Source: Burkholderiales bacterium | Lineage (GTDB): Bacteria > Pseudomonadota > Gammaproteobacteria > Burkholderiales > Burkholderiaceae_C | Direction: 5' to 3' | Assembly: GCA_016223165.1 (NCBI GenBank) | Contig: JACRPO010000012.1 | Span: forward strand, 496,001-560,000 | DNA: 64,000 bases | Shown: piece after piece, positions 16,967 through 24,677 of the stretch | Position numbering within the stretch: the stretch's first letter is position 1 | Layout of the letters: each line of letters begins with the position of its first letter | Made by a program: the position numbers and the translations under genes | The notes under the pieces: generated by a model | What the model saw: only the letters and a program-made list of their open reading frames with translations | Databases searched by the model: none | What the model was told of the DNA's origin: nothing

Positions 16967-17302
16967 GTCCGCTTCGGCGAGGCGAGCGCGCATGGCTTCG
17001 AGCTCACTGGCGTAGCGCTGCGCATCGCCATTGTCGAAGAACTGCTCATAGCGATCGTGGGGCCCGCTCAGCCGGCGCGCGTGCTTGATCGGGCACCAGT
17101 ATTGCTCGGTGCGGGCGATGATCTCTCGGCCATAGGCCATCAAGCCGTTCGCATAGGAGCAGTACCAGCAATTGAATTGCTCGATGCGGTTCAGGTATGG
17201 CAGCAGCACACGGTCGACCACAAAGCGGTCGCGCGTGGCAAGCCACACCATTGATCTCAATACCCAGCTCGCCGCAACGCTGGCGATCTGGCATCGCTTC
17301 AA
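16958..17302 (-). CDS. Conserved hypothetical protein, probably 5'-truncated
   Basis: The 114-residue reading frame has a convincing C-terminal two-thirds: VLLPYLNRIEQFNC, CSYANGLMAY, IARTEQYWCPIKHARR and a charged tail ending in MRARLAEA. I recognise this as the end of a conserved betaproteobacterial membrane-protein family of unknown function that is normally about twice as long, with N-terminal membrane helices. Here the first ~25 residues look unlike the family and the usual hydrophobic N-terminus is absent. It is therefore most likely a remnant created by the same event that damaged the neighbouring MBL gene, whose 3' end it overlaps. It may not be expressed. Confidence 0.45.
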   Translation of the reverse strand: MKRCQIASVAASWVLRSMVWLATRDRFVVDRVLLPYLNRIEQFNCWYCSYANGLMAYGREIIARTEQYWCPIKHARRLSGPHDRYEQFFDNGDAQRYASELEAMRARLAEADSG

Positions 17303-17664
17303 TGCGCGACCCTGCCGCCGGTGTCAGTCGGTCGTACACGGTTGCCCCAAGCGACGCTGCTCCAATGCACGCTCACAGGCGAATCTCCGATGCGCATGCA
17401 CACCGCGCCGAAGAGCCGCCTTCTGCACCGTCGTCGGGCGCTTCCCTTCCCGGTGCTCGAATGCAACGAGACGCTCGCACGCGCCCATCTGCGACAGCGC
17501 GGACGCGCTGACGTCTGTTTCGCCTTGCACCAGCGGACCATCAGTCGCCTGCCGCGTCGTTGCCGACCTGGAACGCCTGACCGGTCTGGCGCGGCTGGCC
17601 ACTTCGTGCTCCTTCATGCTCGTTTGGAAATCGACGACTCATGCTCTCGCGCGAACGGCCCGCG
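17303..17664. other. Gene-free stretch at the chromosome/ICE transition
   Basis: About 360 bases separate the truncated hypothetical gene from the first ICE-type gene. Several overlapping open frames exist on both strands, but none has a plausible start, family resemblance or consistent codon use. No tRNA-like structure was found that could serve as an integration site. It may contain the left attachment site, but no direct-repeat partner is visible in the window. Confidence 0.4.
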
Positions 17665-18909
17665 TCAACCCGGATTGTCGGGCTTGGGCAGCGACGGCAT
17701 CGGCTGATCGGTCTCCCAGACCCAGGCGTCCTGCGCGGCTTGCTCGATAGCCCGCCGCTTGGCCGCGCGGCTGCGCTCGTCCATGTATGGGCTGATCAGG
17801 TGCAAGAGACAGGGTCGGGCCCCGACATCCACGAGCAGCGCATTGGCGAACGCTTCGACGTTGGTCGCGTCGTAGCGCAGAGGCTTGATGAAGCGGCGCC
17901 CCTCCCGCACCAGCGCATCGATCAGCGGCAGCTCGTGCACACCCTCCGCGGGGATCCACTGGTCGCTGGTCATCATCAGGCTGGCGGCGTCGATCTCGTA
18001 GGTGAGTTCGCGCCGCGCCTTGATCAGTGCGGCGATCACCAGGCGCACACGAAGGCCGGTGTCCGCGTCCCTTGCCTCGAACAGGGGCGCGTAGCTCCGG
18101 GCGAACCGAGCCCAGAGTCGACCTTCGATGAGCAACGGCGCGTCGGGCATGTGCCGGATCCAGATCCTCCGCCCCTCCTCCACCACCTCTATCGCCTTGA
18201 ACTCTCCTATCACGAGCGCAAGCGGTGTCGCACCGTCGCGGGGTCTGAGCACGGCCAGCTTCTCTCGGCGCCGGCGCGCAGCCTCCACCTTCGCTGATTC
18301 GCTGAAGGTCTCGGGGACGAACAGCCGATCGGCGAGCGGGCTGCTGGCCACATCGATCGACTCGGCGGCCTCCAGCAGGTACTTTCGGACGACAGCCTGG
18401 TTGCGGCGCCCGGCCATCGCGGGCGTCCAGCGATTGAAGCCAGCCCGCTCGAACAGGAAGTGCAACACCGCGCGCAGGCTCATACGCCGGGCCGTTGCAC
18501 CGACCTGACCGGGGTTCGCGATGATGTCGTGCGCCGCACTCCGGCCGGGTCTCCTCGTCCACGGAAAGTCCACGCGAACTTCCGTCCGCCCGGTTTCGAG
18601 CTCACGGATCGCGCCGCCCGCCAACGGTCCGAGCCCCGACATTGCGCTCTCGGGCTCGAACGAGACGCAGCGGGGATGGTGCCGACTGCCGCCGTTCGGT
18701 AGGCGCTTGACGACGTAGTGCCGCAGGTGCGCGACGTACATCTCGACGCCGCCAGGCACGCAGAGGCAGCGGGGTCTCTCGGGCGTCCCGTGGATAGCAG
18801 CCAGCGCCTCTTGGAGCCCCGCGTCGCCACCCAGCCAGACCCTGCCTCGGATCGCGAGGCTTTGACCTTCCGACTCAGCACGAGTTTGCGTCGCAGCCTC
18901 CACGGTCAC
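17665..18909 (-). CDS. DUF1173 family protein
   Basis: The 414-residue protein resembles DUF1173, a family of unknown function common on proteobacterial mobile elements. Recognisable pieces are an N-terminal segment with CLCVPGGVEMYVAHL, a His/Cys block NGGSRHHPRCVSFEP followed by SGLGPLAGGAI, and then SLRAVLHFLFERAGFNRWTP with a VVRKYLLEAA helix. The His-His...Cys arrangement may bind metal. There is no signal peptide or membrane segment. It starts with GTG overlapping the stop of the recombinase-fold gene by 4 bp, so the two are cotranscribed and may work together in element maintenance or integration. No enzymatic motif was identified. Confidence 0.7.
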   Translation of the reverse strand: MTVEAATQTRAESEGQSLAIRGRVWLGGDAGLQEALAAIHGTPERPRCLCVPGGVEMYVAHLRHYVVKRLPNGGSRHHPRCVSFEPESAMSGLGPLAGGAIRELETGRTEVRVDFPWTRRPGRSAAHDIIANPGQVGATARRMSLRAVLHFLFERAGFNRWTPAMAGRRNQAVVRKYLLEAAESIDVASSPLADRLFVPETFSESAKVEAARRRREKLAVLRPRDGATPLALVIGEFKAIEVVEEGRRIWIRHMPDAPLLIEGRLWARFARSYAPLFEARDADTGLRVRLVIAALIKARRELTYEIDAASLMMTSDQWIPAEGVHELPLIDALVREGRRFIKPLRYDATNVEAFANALLVDVGARPCLLHLISPYMDERSRAAKRRAIEQAAQDAWVWETDQPMPSLPKPDNPG

Positions 18910-19952
18910 ACCAGCTCGTCGGTCAGCTCATCGAGCGAGGGCAGCCGCCTCGGAAACATCTCGCGGACCGCTGCACGCTCGCTGATGCCGAGCAACACGC
19001 CCACCTGCATCTCGTCAGCTCCACGCGCGTAGAGCCGATCGGCCACGGTGTGACGAACGGCCAGAGTCGTCAGGCTCCTGAATCCAGCGTTGCGCCAGAT
19101 CGCCCGATACGTCTCCTGAATGGCGCGACACCGAAAGCGACGCTGGCCTTCCGCGCCGTAGGCAAGAATTTCGAAGCCCTTTCCGGTCGGGGAGAGAAAC
19201 AGCCTGCTCAGCGGATCGAGGCCTCTGTACTGCCCATCCGGCCCAATGCCATGCTTCAGGTGCACTCGACCAGCCAGGTACTCACCGATGGCGGCGTTCA
19301 GCCTTCCGCTGCGAAAGTGCAGCGGACGTGATCGACCGGTAATCGCCACGTCGGCACGAAGCTCGGATGCAGTCCTCACCGAACCATCCGGCGCAAGGTA
19401 GTCGAACACCCTCAGCCGTGCAATCTCGAGCGGCCGCGCCCCCGTCGCCAGCATCAGGTAGTACAAAGCGAGATCCTCCTGAGCATGCAGGCTTCGTGTG
19501 CGCAAACGGGTCGCACCAACCGCTATCTCGTCCTCGCTCAGGATACGAATCCGGCAGGGCGCAATCGCAGGCGCGTCGTTGTCGACACCGAGACTGGCGA
19601 GCGCTGCAAGCACTGCCTCTCGATTCGCGCGAAGCCTGCGCACGAATGAGACGCCGTCGACGTTCAGGCCGGCAATCGACACGCTCGCCGCGGCTCGCGC
19701 CGCGAGAGACTTGATCCTGCGCTCGACCCCGGTTCGAGTGATCCCGTGTCTGGAGGCGACCACGTCGTACGTGTCCCCAGCCAGCACTTCTCGCAGCATG
19801 GCCTCCGCATCGTCTGCTCGGGAGCACGCGGGGCTTGTCACGGACTCCTCGTCCGGTCGAGGATCGACCACTTGCCACCTTCCTTGCCCGCGCTCAAGTT
19901 CCTCCGATTTTCTCCACGCGGTCGCCTCGACGCTGGGCGAAAGCGCCCGCAA
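18906..19952 (-). CDS. Tyrosine-recombinase-fold protein without the catalytic tyrosine
   Basis: In this 348-residue protein the C-terminal half follows the phage-integrase fold. Box I is recognisable as LMLATGARPLEIARL with the first catalytic Arg. Box II appears as LAVRHTVADRLYARG, retaining Arg-His but with Leu where the usual His stands, followed by VGVLLGISERAAVREMF, where the LGH...Y pattern reads LGI...M. The nucleophile tyrosine is thus not at its expected place, so ordinary strand cleavage looks impossible. A helix-turn-helix-like DVVASRHGITRTGVERRI lies near residues 62-80. The start is uncertain: TTG at 19952, or an ATG at 19799 that removes 51 residues. It may be a DNA-binding accessory protein rather than an integrase. 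Confidence 0.6.
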   Translation of the reverse strand: MRALSPSVEATAWRKSEELERGQGRWQVVDPRPDEESVTSPACSRADDAEAMLREVLAGDTYDVVASRHGITRTGVERRIKSLAARAAASVSIAGLNVDGVSFVRRLRANREAVLAALASLGVDNDAPAIAPCRIRILSEDEIAVGATRLRTRSLHAQEDLALYYLMLATGARPLEIARLRVFDYLAPDGSVRTASELRADVAITGRSRPLHFRSGRLNAAIGEYLAGRVHLKHGIGPDGQYRGLDPLSRLFLSPTGKGFEILAYGAEGQRRFRCRAIQETYRAIWRNAGFRSLTTLAVRHTVADRLYARGADEMQVGVLLGISERAAVREMFPRRLPSLDELTDELV

Positions 19953-20385
19953 AGTGCGGAGGTTTCAGACTCAGGTCCACAAGTGACGCATGGTCACCAA
20001 GTCGGCGCGCCCGCGCCATTGTCCCCATGCGTCGACAGCACCAGGATGGGCGGCGTCGGCCGTTCGGCCTAGCTAGACCTGCCGCACCAGACCCACGTCG
20101 CTGCGCCCGAGCATGGCAAGGTCGGGCGATGGTCGAGCCAGGCGGGCCTGAGCAGGGCCTGGGGCTCTACTCGCCGAGTAGGTCACCGCCGTGGACGTCG
20201 ATCCGGCGGTCCTGGGTTCCCATGCCCGCACCGGCCTCGCGCGCTTCAATGCTTCGCAGCACCGCGGAGAGCTTCCTGCACGCGCTGGACTGCGACACCT
20301 TGGTCGTTCGCCCGCCCAGGTAGCCGAGACACGGCGCTCGACCACATCGGCCTGCGGATTGACCGGGCCTGCCACTCGACGTGCG
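19953..20385. other. Intergenic stretch with a perfect 15-bp palindrome
   Basis: No convincing gene lies between the recombinase-fold gene and the AlpA-like gene. Open frames on both strands lack starts and family character. A perfect interrupted palindrome, CTACTCG-C-CGAGTAG, occupies 20167-20181, about 215 bp upstream of the recombinase-fold start. It could be a regulator operator (AlpA itself is a candidate binder). A second small dyad, GGCCG/CGGCC, followed by CTAGCTAG lies near 20060-20075. Confidence 0.4.
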
Positions 20386-20643
20386 CTAGACCCTTCCGGC
20401 GATCCAATGATGAATCTCCTCGGCGCGCCAAGCCGTCACGCCGGCCGACAAGCGTATGGGCGCGGGAAAGTCTCCCGCCTTGACTCGTCTCCACAGAGTC
20501 GACTTCGAAAACGGAACAATGCGCAACAACAGTCGCTGCCGCACGAACCCGGTTTGCGGAAGGATGATGTCGCTGTCGGATCGCCTGGCAGTGCCAGCGA
20601 CAAGGCTCGCGCCTAGTTCGGCGGCGGTTTGGGCTTTGGGCAT
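20386..20643 (-). CDS. AlpA-family DNA-binding regulator (excisionase-like)
   Basis: The 85-residue product ends with a MerR-type helix-turn-helix: RIVPFSKSTLWRRVKAG, then DFPAPIRLSAGVTAWRAEEI and a closing HHWIAGR. This is the AlpA/excisionase pattern (STLWRRV recognition helix and a wing containing the WR..EI motif). AlpA-like proteins activate or assist integrase genes on prophages and ICEs. Here it may control the recombinase-fold/DUF1173 pair downstream on the same strand or steer excision. The start at MPKAQTAAEL was chosen because the longer frame upstream is low-complexity and not AlpA-like; the ~30-residue N-terminal extension before the HTH is still longer than usual. Confidence 0.78.
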   Translation of the reverse strand: MPKAQTAAELGASLVAGTARRSDSDIILPQTGFVRQRLLLRIVPFSKSTLWRRVKAGDFPAPIRLSAGVTAWRAEEIHHWIAGRV

Positions 20644-21058
20644 GATCAAGCCTCGAGCCTGGCAGCGTGCCAGGCGGTTGGATGGGCATGACCCTCTCAG
20701 TCTCGACCACGCGCGGTCACAGGTGCGTTGATCGATCAGGAACGCGCGAACTCTTGATCTGCTGCCGGCGTTCCATCGGGGCGGCAGATGTGAGTAGAAG
20801 CAGAAGTTTGGAGGCCCATCCGCTTCGGGGCCTGCGGCAGGTCGTTCCGACGGTCTCGGGCGACTTGCCGACGCAAGTCGCGATGCAGGTGACGACTGCG
20901 ACGCACCGGTCGGGTGGATGAGCCTTCGACGGCTCGCACACAGCCTATCTCGCGTTGACGCCAGTCTCAAGCAGCCACGCGGGGTCACCCAGAAGAGCCC
21001 CAGGGCATGCCGTCGCTCTTGCGTGACGACGCATGCGCCGGTGGTCGTTGGGTTGCTC
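20644..21058. other. Intergenic stretch upstream of the AlpA-like gene
   Basis: About 415 bases without a supportable gene. It should contain the promoter for the AlpA-like gene (minus strand). It is moderately GC-rich with several short overlapping open frames on both strands, none resembling a known family. No terminator-type hairpin with a T-run was seen at the end of the next gene (21059). Confidence 0.35.
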
Positions 21059-21847
21059 TCAGGTCGGCGTTGCGCTCAGCGCCGGGCTGGCGCTTGGAGT
21101 GGCAAGCTCTACGACATCAACCGTGGATGTCGCATCGCCACGGGCATCGCCGTTGCTCTCATGCGGTGACAAACCGCCATCGGGCTCCTCCGCCGCCCCC
21201 ATCTCGCCGCTCGCGACGGTGCCCGCTCTATCCGAAAGCGTCAATGAACGCCGTTCGTCGAACGTATTCATCACCCGACGCATGCGTGTCGCCAAGCTTC
21301 TCGCTCCGTTTGCCACATCGCGAACCTTGCGCTTCAGTCCCGCGCGCTCGATGTCCACTACCTGCGTCGTGATGATCCTGAAGATCTCGAGAGTCTGCAG
21401 CATCGGCATCGCCTGATCCAACTTCTGCAGCAGTTCGAGGTAGCGAAGTCCGAACGACGAGAGGACGCCGACTTCGACCTCGAGGGGCAACGTGTCGTAC
21501 GTCGCAGGAGCGGCGATGCCATGGGCAGAGAACAGCGCCTCGGCGCCATCGATGGCTTTGTCGAGCGCCGCGCCCACCTTGTCCATCTGCTCCTGCATCA
21601 CGGCTTCGACTCTCGCGACATCGGCATGGTCGACACGCGTCCGGGCGATGACCGAGATGAAGTGCGCGCTGAGCTGCAGCGTGTTGAAGTAGCGGACGAA
21701 CATGCGCTTACCCTCCGCGCTACGGAACGTCGCCTTCATCTTGACGCTCGCGGCTTCGATGCGCCTGAAGTCGGCCTTGTTCTCCTTCGCCAGGATCCTG
21801 GCGTTCACGCCCCCTTGGTCGTGCCTCACGATGTCTGCTTCCGCCAT
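21059..21847 (-). CDS. ICE-associated hypothetical protein (possibly DUF1845/AcaB-like)
   Basis: A 262-residue, mainly helical soluble protein containing conserved-looking blocks MFVRYFNTLQLSAHFISVIART, FGLRYLELLQKLDQAM and TLEIFRIITTQVVDIERAGLKRKVRDVA. The C-terminal 60 residues are low complexity. I believe it belongs to the family of conjugative-element proteins grouped near DUF1845/AcaB, but the assignment is tentative. The ATG at MAEADIVRH has a good GAGGA ribosome site; an upstream ATG at 21982 adds 45 basic residues but has poor spacing. It lies on the minus strand, divergent from the hypothetical/primase operon. Its role is unknown. Confidence 0.6.
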   Translation of the reverse strand: MAEADIVRHDQGGVNARILAKENKADFRRIEAASVKMKATFRSAEGKRMFVRYFNTLQLSAHFISVIARTRVDHADVARVEAVMQEQMDKVGAALDKAIDGAEALFSAHGIAAPATYDTLPLEVEVGVLSSFGLRYLELLQKLDQAMPMLQTLEIFRIITTQVVDIERAGLKRKVRDVANGARSLATRMRRVMNTFDERRSLTLSDRAGTVASGEMGAAEEPDGGLSPHESNGDARGDATSTVDVVELATPSASPALSATPT

Positions 21848-22285
21848 GATCGTCCTCAGCGGTATCACCCGCGCTCCAACGATCTTCGAGTCCGCCCTCC
21901 GGACTCGCCACGCGAAACGGACCTTGGATAGCGTCGCTTTCGGGTTTGGATGCGCGTGCAACGCGGTGAGCCGTTGACGCATGGCGTCGCCGCCGATACC
22001 TTGCCGGCAAGCGGTTGCTGGCCCGCTACCGAACCATGCCAGCCCTGGAGTTCCGTCGCGTGCTGGCTTTCGTGGAGAGGTTGGACAGCCTCTGACCGCG
22101 CCTCCCCGCCAAAGCCTTCTCCGACCGGTCGCTGACATACCGGCCCGTGCAGCCCACGCTGCACGTTCAAGTCAGCCCTAGAGCACATCGTCTGCGCGAC
22201 ACGCCGTCGCCGGATCTGACCCATTCCACCCCACGGGGCACTCGCCCCGCAGGAGGAGCGTGGCCCTCTTTTCCAGGAGACCACG
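21848..22285. promoter_or_regulatory. Divergent intergenic region with a pre-SD hairpin
   Basis: This 438-bp region separates the minus-strand AcaB-like gene from the plus-strand gene at 22286 and must hold both promoters. A stem-loop, CGGGGC-ACTC-GCCCCG (22234-22249), precedes two purine-rich ribosome-binding sequences (GGAGGAG near 22252 and CAGGAGA just before the ATG). Similar stem-loops precede two further genes of this block. No clear sigma-70 boxes were found. Confidence 0.4.
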
Positions 22286-22870
22286 ATGCTGGGACACCAT
22301 CCTGTTTCCGAAGCCCATCGCCCGCGCTTCGCATGCTCTGACCCGTTGTACGCGGCGACATGGCTGCCGCAGCGGGATAGCCAACCGCAGCCCGCGCATG
22401 GCGCTGAGCCTGATCGCCATGCCGCCGAGGCAGTGGACCTCGACGACGCAGCCACCGAGTGGAGCGAGGAGGACGTCGTCCACCTCCATTGGCGCCTGCT
22501 TCAAGAGGTGAATCGCCTGGCCGACCCGGCGACACCGATCGAAGAGAAGTTCGACACGCTGCGCTGGGTGTTCACGGAGCCCACCAAGGACGGCTTGCCG
22601 TTCTCGTTCGCTTCGTGCCTGCGCGTGGTCGGCTGTAGTCCGATGTCGCCGATCCCCTATTGCGGACTGGTCGATGTCGACGAAGTGCGTGAGCGGATTC
22701 GCCTGTCGCTGCGGTGCTGGCTGCCGGCCACGCTGCTTCGCTACCCCCCGTGGGTTCGCGATGCCGTCATCGACAACCCCGAGTGGGTTCAAGCGCGACT
22801 CGAGCGGAACCCGCAGTGGATCAACGAGCAGCTCAAGCGCATGGCCGACGAGGGTGACCTCTTCGCCTGA
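22286..22870 (+). CDS. ICE-associated hypothetical protein
   Basis: A 194-residue protein of no recognised family. The N-terminal 55 residues are polar and low complexity. The conserved-looking core contains HWRLLQEVNRLADPATPIEEK, DTLRWVFTEP, SFASCLRVVGCSPMSPIPYCG and a C-terminal amphipathic part with two repeats of similar character (RNPQWINEQ after DNPEWVQAR). The Cys pairs in CLRVVGC and IPYCG might bind metal. It starts 13 bases after a CAGGAGA ribosome site. It is the first gene of a likely operon with a 43-aa peptide, a 113-aa protein and a primase, so a role in element DNA processing is possible but unproven. Confidence 0.65.
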   Translation: MLGHHPVSEAHRPRFACSDPLYAATWLPQRDSQPQPAHGAEPDRHAAEAVDLDDAATEWSEEDVVHLHWRLLQEVNRLADPATPIEEKFDTLRWVFTEPTKDGLPFSFASCLRVVGCSPMSPIPYCGLVDVDEVRERIRLSLRCWLPATLLRYPPWVRDAVIDNPEWVQARLERNPQWINEQLKRMADEGDLFA

Positions 22871-22883
22871 CTCAACCACCTGT

Positions 22884-22907
22884 GGCCTCGCAATCGCATG
22901 CGAGGCC
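22884..22907 (+). repeat. Perfect 9-bp stem-loop before the 43-aa ORF
   Basis: GGCCTCGCA and TGCGAGGCC form a perfect 9-bp stem around a 6-base loop, ending 22 bp before the next start codon. There is no T-run after it, so it is unlikely to be a simple terminator. It may modulate translation or RNA stability between the two genes. Confidence 0.6.
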
Positions 22908-22929
22908 GCAACTGTTCAAGGAACCGATC

Positions 22930-23061
22930 ATGTCCAACGTTCGCGTCGCTCTCTACGTGGTCGCCTTGCTGGCGACCTACGCCCTCGCCGCAAAGCTCGA
23001 CGAGCCGGAGGGCTCTCCCGCAGATCGCACCGCGCGGCAGTCACCTGCCGCTGGCTGCTGA
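22930..23061 (+). CDS. Small 43-aa membrane or exported peptide
   Basis: The short frame reads MSNVRVALYVVALLATYALAA followed by a charged tail with KLDEPEGSPADRTARQ, i.e. one hydrophobic segment of about 16 residues and a polar C-terminus. It could be a single-pass membrane peptide or carry a cleavable signal (ALAA). A CAAGGAACC ribosome site precedes the ATG, and the stop lies 9 bp before the next gene's ATG with a GAGGAG between, so it fits an operon. Function unknown. Confidence 0.5.
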   Translation: MSNVRVALYVVALLATYALAAKLDEPEGSPADRTARQSPAAGC

Positions 23062-23070
23062 GGAGCGACC

Positions 23071-23412
23071 ATGCAAGCCATTCCACTCCTTCGAAGCACC
23101 GCGCCGCTGCAACGCGTAGGCCGCATCGAAGACCTCGAGTTCCTGGTCAAGGAGAGCGAGGTCATCACCGGCCGCAGCCGCCGACGGTTTGTGATCGCGA
23201 GCGCAGACCGCCTGCACTACTTGGTGCATTGGCGTTCGCCGGCCCTCGTTGTCGAACGCATCGATGACAACGGGCTCGTCTGTGATCGCCAGCTCCTGCT
23301 CCCATGGGAGTTCGAGCACCACCCGTTGGCCGAGGCGATGAACTCGCAGCAACTGTTCGCAACCGCCGTCGGGCCTGAGCCTGGAGAAGGGGCGAACCAT
23401 GCACGATCATGA
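23071..23412 (+). CDS. Hypothetical protein, 113 aa
   Basis: A small, probably beta-rich protein of unknown family with core segments RIEDLEFLVKESEVITGRS, FVIASADRLHYLVHW and RQLLLPWEFEHHPLAEAM. It starts 5 bases after a strong GAGGAG ribosome site and overlaps the primase gene by 14 bp, implying cotranslation. No signal peptide, membrane segment or catalytic motif was seen. Its conserved position beside the primase gene suggests an accessory role in element replication or transfer, but nothing in the sequence proves it. Confidence 0.6.
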   Translation: MQAIPLLRSTAPLQRVGRIEDLEFLVKESEVITGRSRRRFVIASADRLHYLVHWRSPALVVERIDDNGLVCDRQLLLPWEFEHHPLAEAMNSQQLFATAVGPEPGEGANHARS

Positions 23413-24415
23413 GTACGCCGCGCGCGTGGAAGCGGTCAAGCAGCGCGCCTATGGGCGCTGGACCGAGATCCTGGCGAACCTCGGCGTCGACGAACGCATT
23501 CTGAAGCGGCGGCCGTTGCCGTGCCCGGTGTGCAGCAGCGGCGTCGATCGCTTCCAGTACACCGACCGCTTCGGCCAGGGCAACTACCACTGCCGCAAGT
23601 GCGGCCCCGGCGGCGGCTTCAAGCTGCTGCAGGCGGTGCGCGGCATCGACTTCAACACCGCGCTCTGCGACGTGGAGCGCATGCTGGGCGTCCTGCCGGC
23701 CGTCCCTGCGCTGATAGACAGCACGCCGACGCCGGATCGCATGAAGAAGCTGGTTCAGCACATCTGGGACGAGGCCCGTCCGGTGGTGCCGGGCGACGAT
23801 GTAGACCGCTACCTCAAGGGCAGAGGCCTGGCCCTCCAAAACTACCCAAACGCGCTGCGTTGCCATCCAGCCCTCGGCTACTTCCAGAGAGAGGGCGTCG
23901 GCAAGGCGAAGAAGGTTGCTGAGTATCCGGCGATGCTGGCCCGGGTCCGTGCCGCGAACGGAGACGCCGTGACGCTGCATCGAACCTACCTCCATGAAGG
24001 TCGCAAACTGATGGCGCCCGACGCGAAGAAGGTGCTGTGCGCCGGCTTCTCGGGGGCTGCCGTCCGGCTCGGCGAGCCTGGCGATGAACTGGCCCTGTGT
24101 GAGGGCATCGAGACCGGCCTTGCCGTGATGCTGGCCACCGGCAAGCCCGTGTGGTCGGCCCTGAGCGCGGGCAACCTCGAGAAGGTCGTCGTACCAGACG
24201 CGGTGAAGCAGATCTGCATCTACGCCGACAACGACGCCGACGGTGACTTCACCGGTCAGGCCAGCGCGTTCTCTCTGGCGCGGCGGCTCATGCGCGAGGG
24301 GAACAAGGACGCGGCAGCACGCAGCGTTCGCGTCTTCTTGCCCAGGAACCCAGGTGCCGACTGGGCTGACGTGTGGCAACAGCGTCAAGCGGTGGCGCTG
24401 CGGCATGCGGCATGA
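23399..24415 (+). CDS. Zinc-finger/Toprim DNA primase
   Basis: The 338-residue protein begins with a helical segment, then a CHC2-like zinc finger: CPVC at about residues 41-44 and CRKC near 64-67, in RFQYTDRFGQGNYHCRKCGPGGG. A central part (VDRYLKGRGL, NALRCHPAL, YPAMLARV) leads into a Toprim domain with the ALCEGIETGLAVM glutamate motif and YADNDADGDFTGQ metal-binding aspartates. This is the plasmid/phage primase architecture, without a helicase domain. It should prime synthesis on transferred or rolling-circle single strands. A hairpin with a short T-run follows the stop and probably ends the operon. Confidence 0.9.
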   Translation: MHDHEYAARVEAVKQRAYGRWTEILANLGVDERILKRRPLPCPVCSSGVDRFQYTDRFGQGNYHCRKCGPGGGFKLLQAVRGIDFNTALCDVERMLGVLPAVPALIDSTPTPDRMKKLVQHIWDEARPVVPGDDVDRYLKGRGLALQNYPNALRCHPALGYFQREGVGKAKKVAEYPAMLARVRAANGDAVTLHRTYLHEGRKLMAPDAKKVLCAGFSGAAVRLGEPGDELALCEGIETGLAVMLATGKPVWSALSAGNLEKVVVPDAVKQICIYADNDADGDFTGQASAFSLARRLMREGNKDAAARSVRVFLPRNPGADWADVWQQRQAVALRHAA

Positions 24416-24428
24416 GTCAGCTTGCGAG

Positions 24429-24455
24429 GTGCGGTCTTCGACCGCACCCGCCTTT
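24429..24455 (+). terminator. Rho-independent terminator candidate after the primase gene
   Basis: A perfect 8-bp stem, GTGCGGTC-TTC-GACCGCAC (24429-24447), is followed after four bases by TTTT. It begins 14 bp past the primase stop codon. The T-run is short, so termination may be partial. Confidence 0.5.
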
Positions 24456-24618
24456 TCAGCGCAGGTGCGAGATCACCCCTGCGGCGAAAAGGCTCTCTTC
24501 CCCTGGTCGCAGCCGCTACCAGGCCGTGCACTGCACGGCGAAGGCTGCCTTGAAGGCTTGGGCGCGCTCGATCGCGCTCGTTTCCGCCCGCACTCGTTGC
24601 GGGCAATCGTCAACCCAC

Positions 24619-24637
24619 GCGGGGACACGCTCCCCGC
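24619..24637 (+). repeat. Stem-loop in the DUF932 gene leader
   Basis: GCGGGGA and TCCCCGC form a 7-bp stem with a 5-base loop, 41 bp before the DUF932 start codon. The surrounding 262-bp spacer otherwise holds no gene. It resembles the stem-loops at 22234-22249 and 22884-22907 in size and position. Confidence 0.45.
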
Positions 24638-24677
24638 CCCGGGATGCGTCGTCTTCGCCTCCCATTGGAGTTTTCTC

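Noticed and set aside
17321..17707. Open frame of 128 codons at the chromosome/ICE transition
   Set aside because: No plausible ribosome site, no family character, and it runs into the antisense of the DUF1173 gene.
20073..20375. Minus-strand 100-codon frame next to the AlpA-like gene
   Set aside because: Pro/Ser/Arg-rich with no ribosome site; overlaps a palindrome and looks like non-coding DNA.
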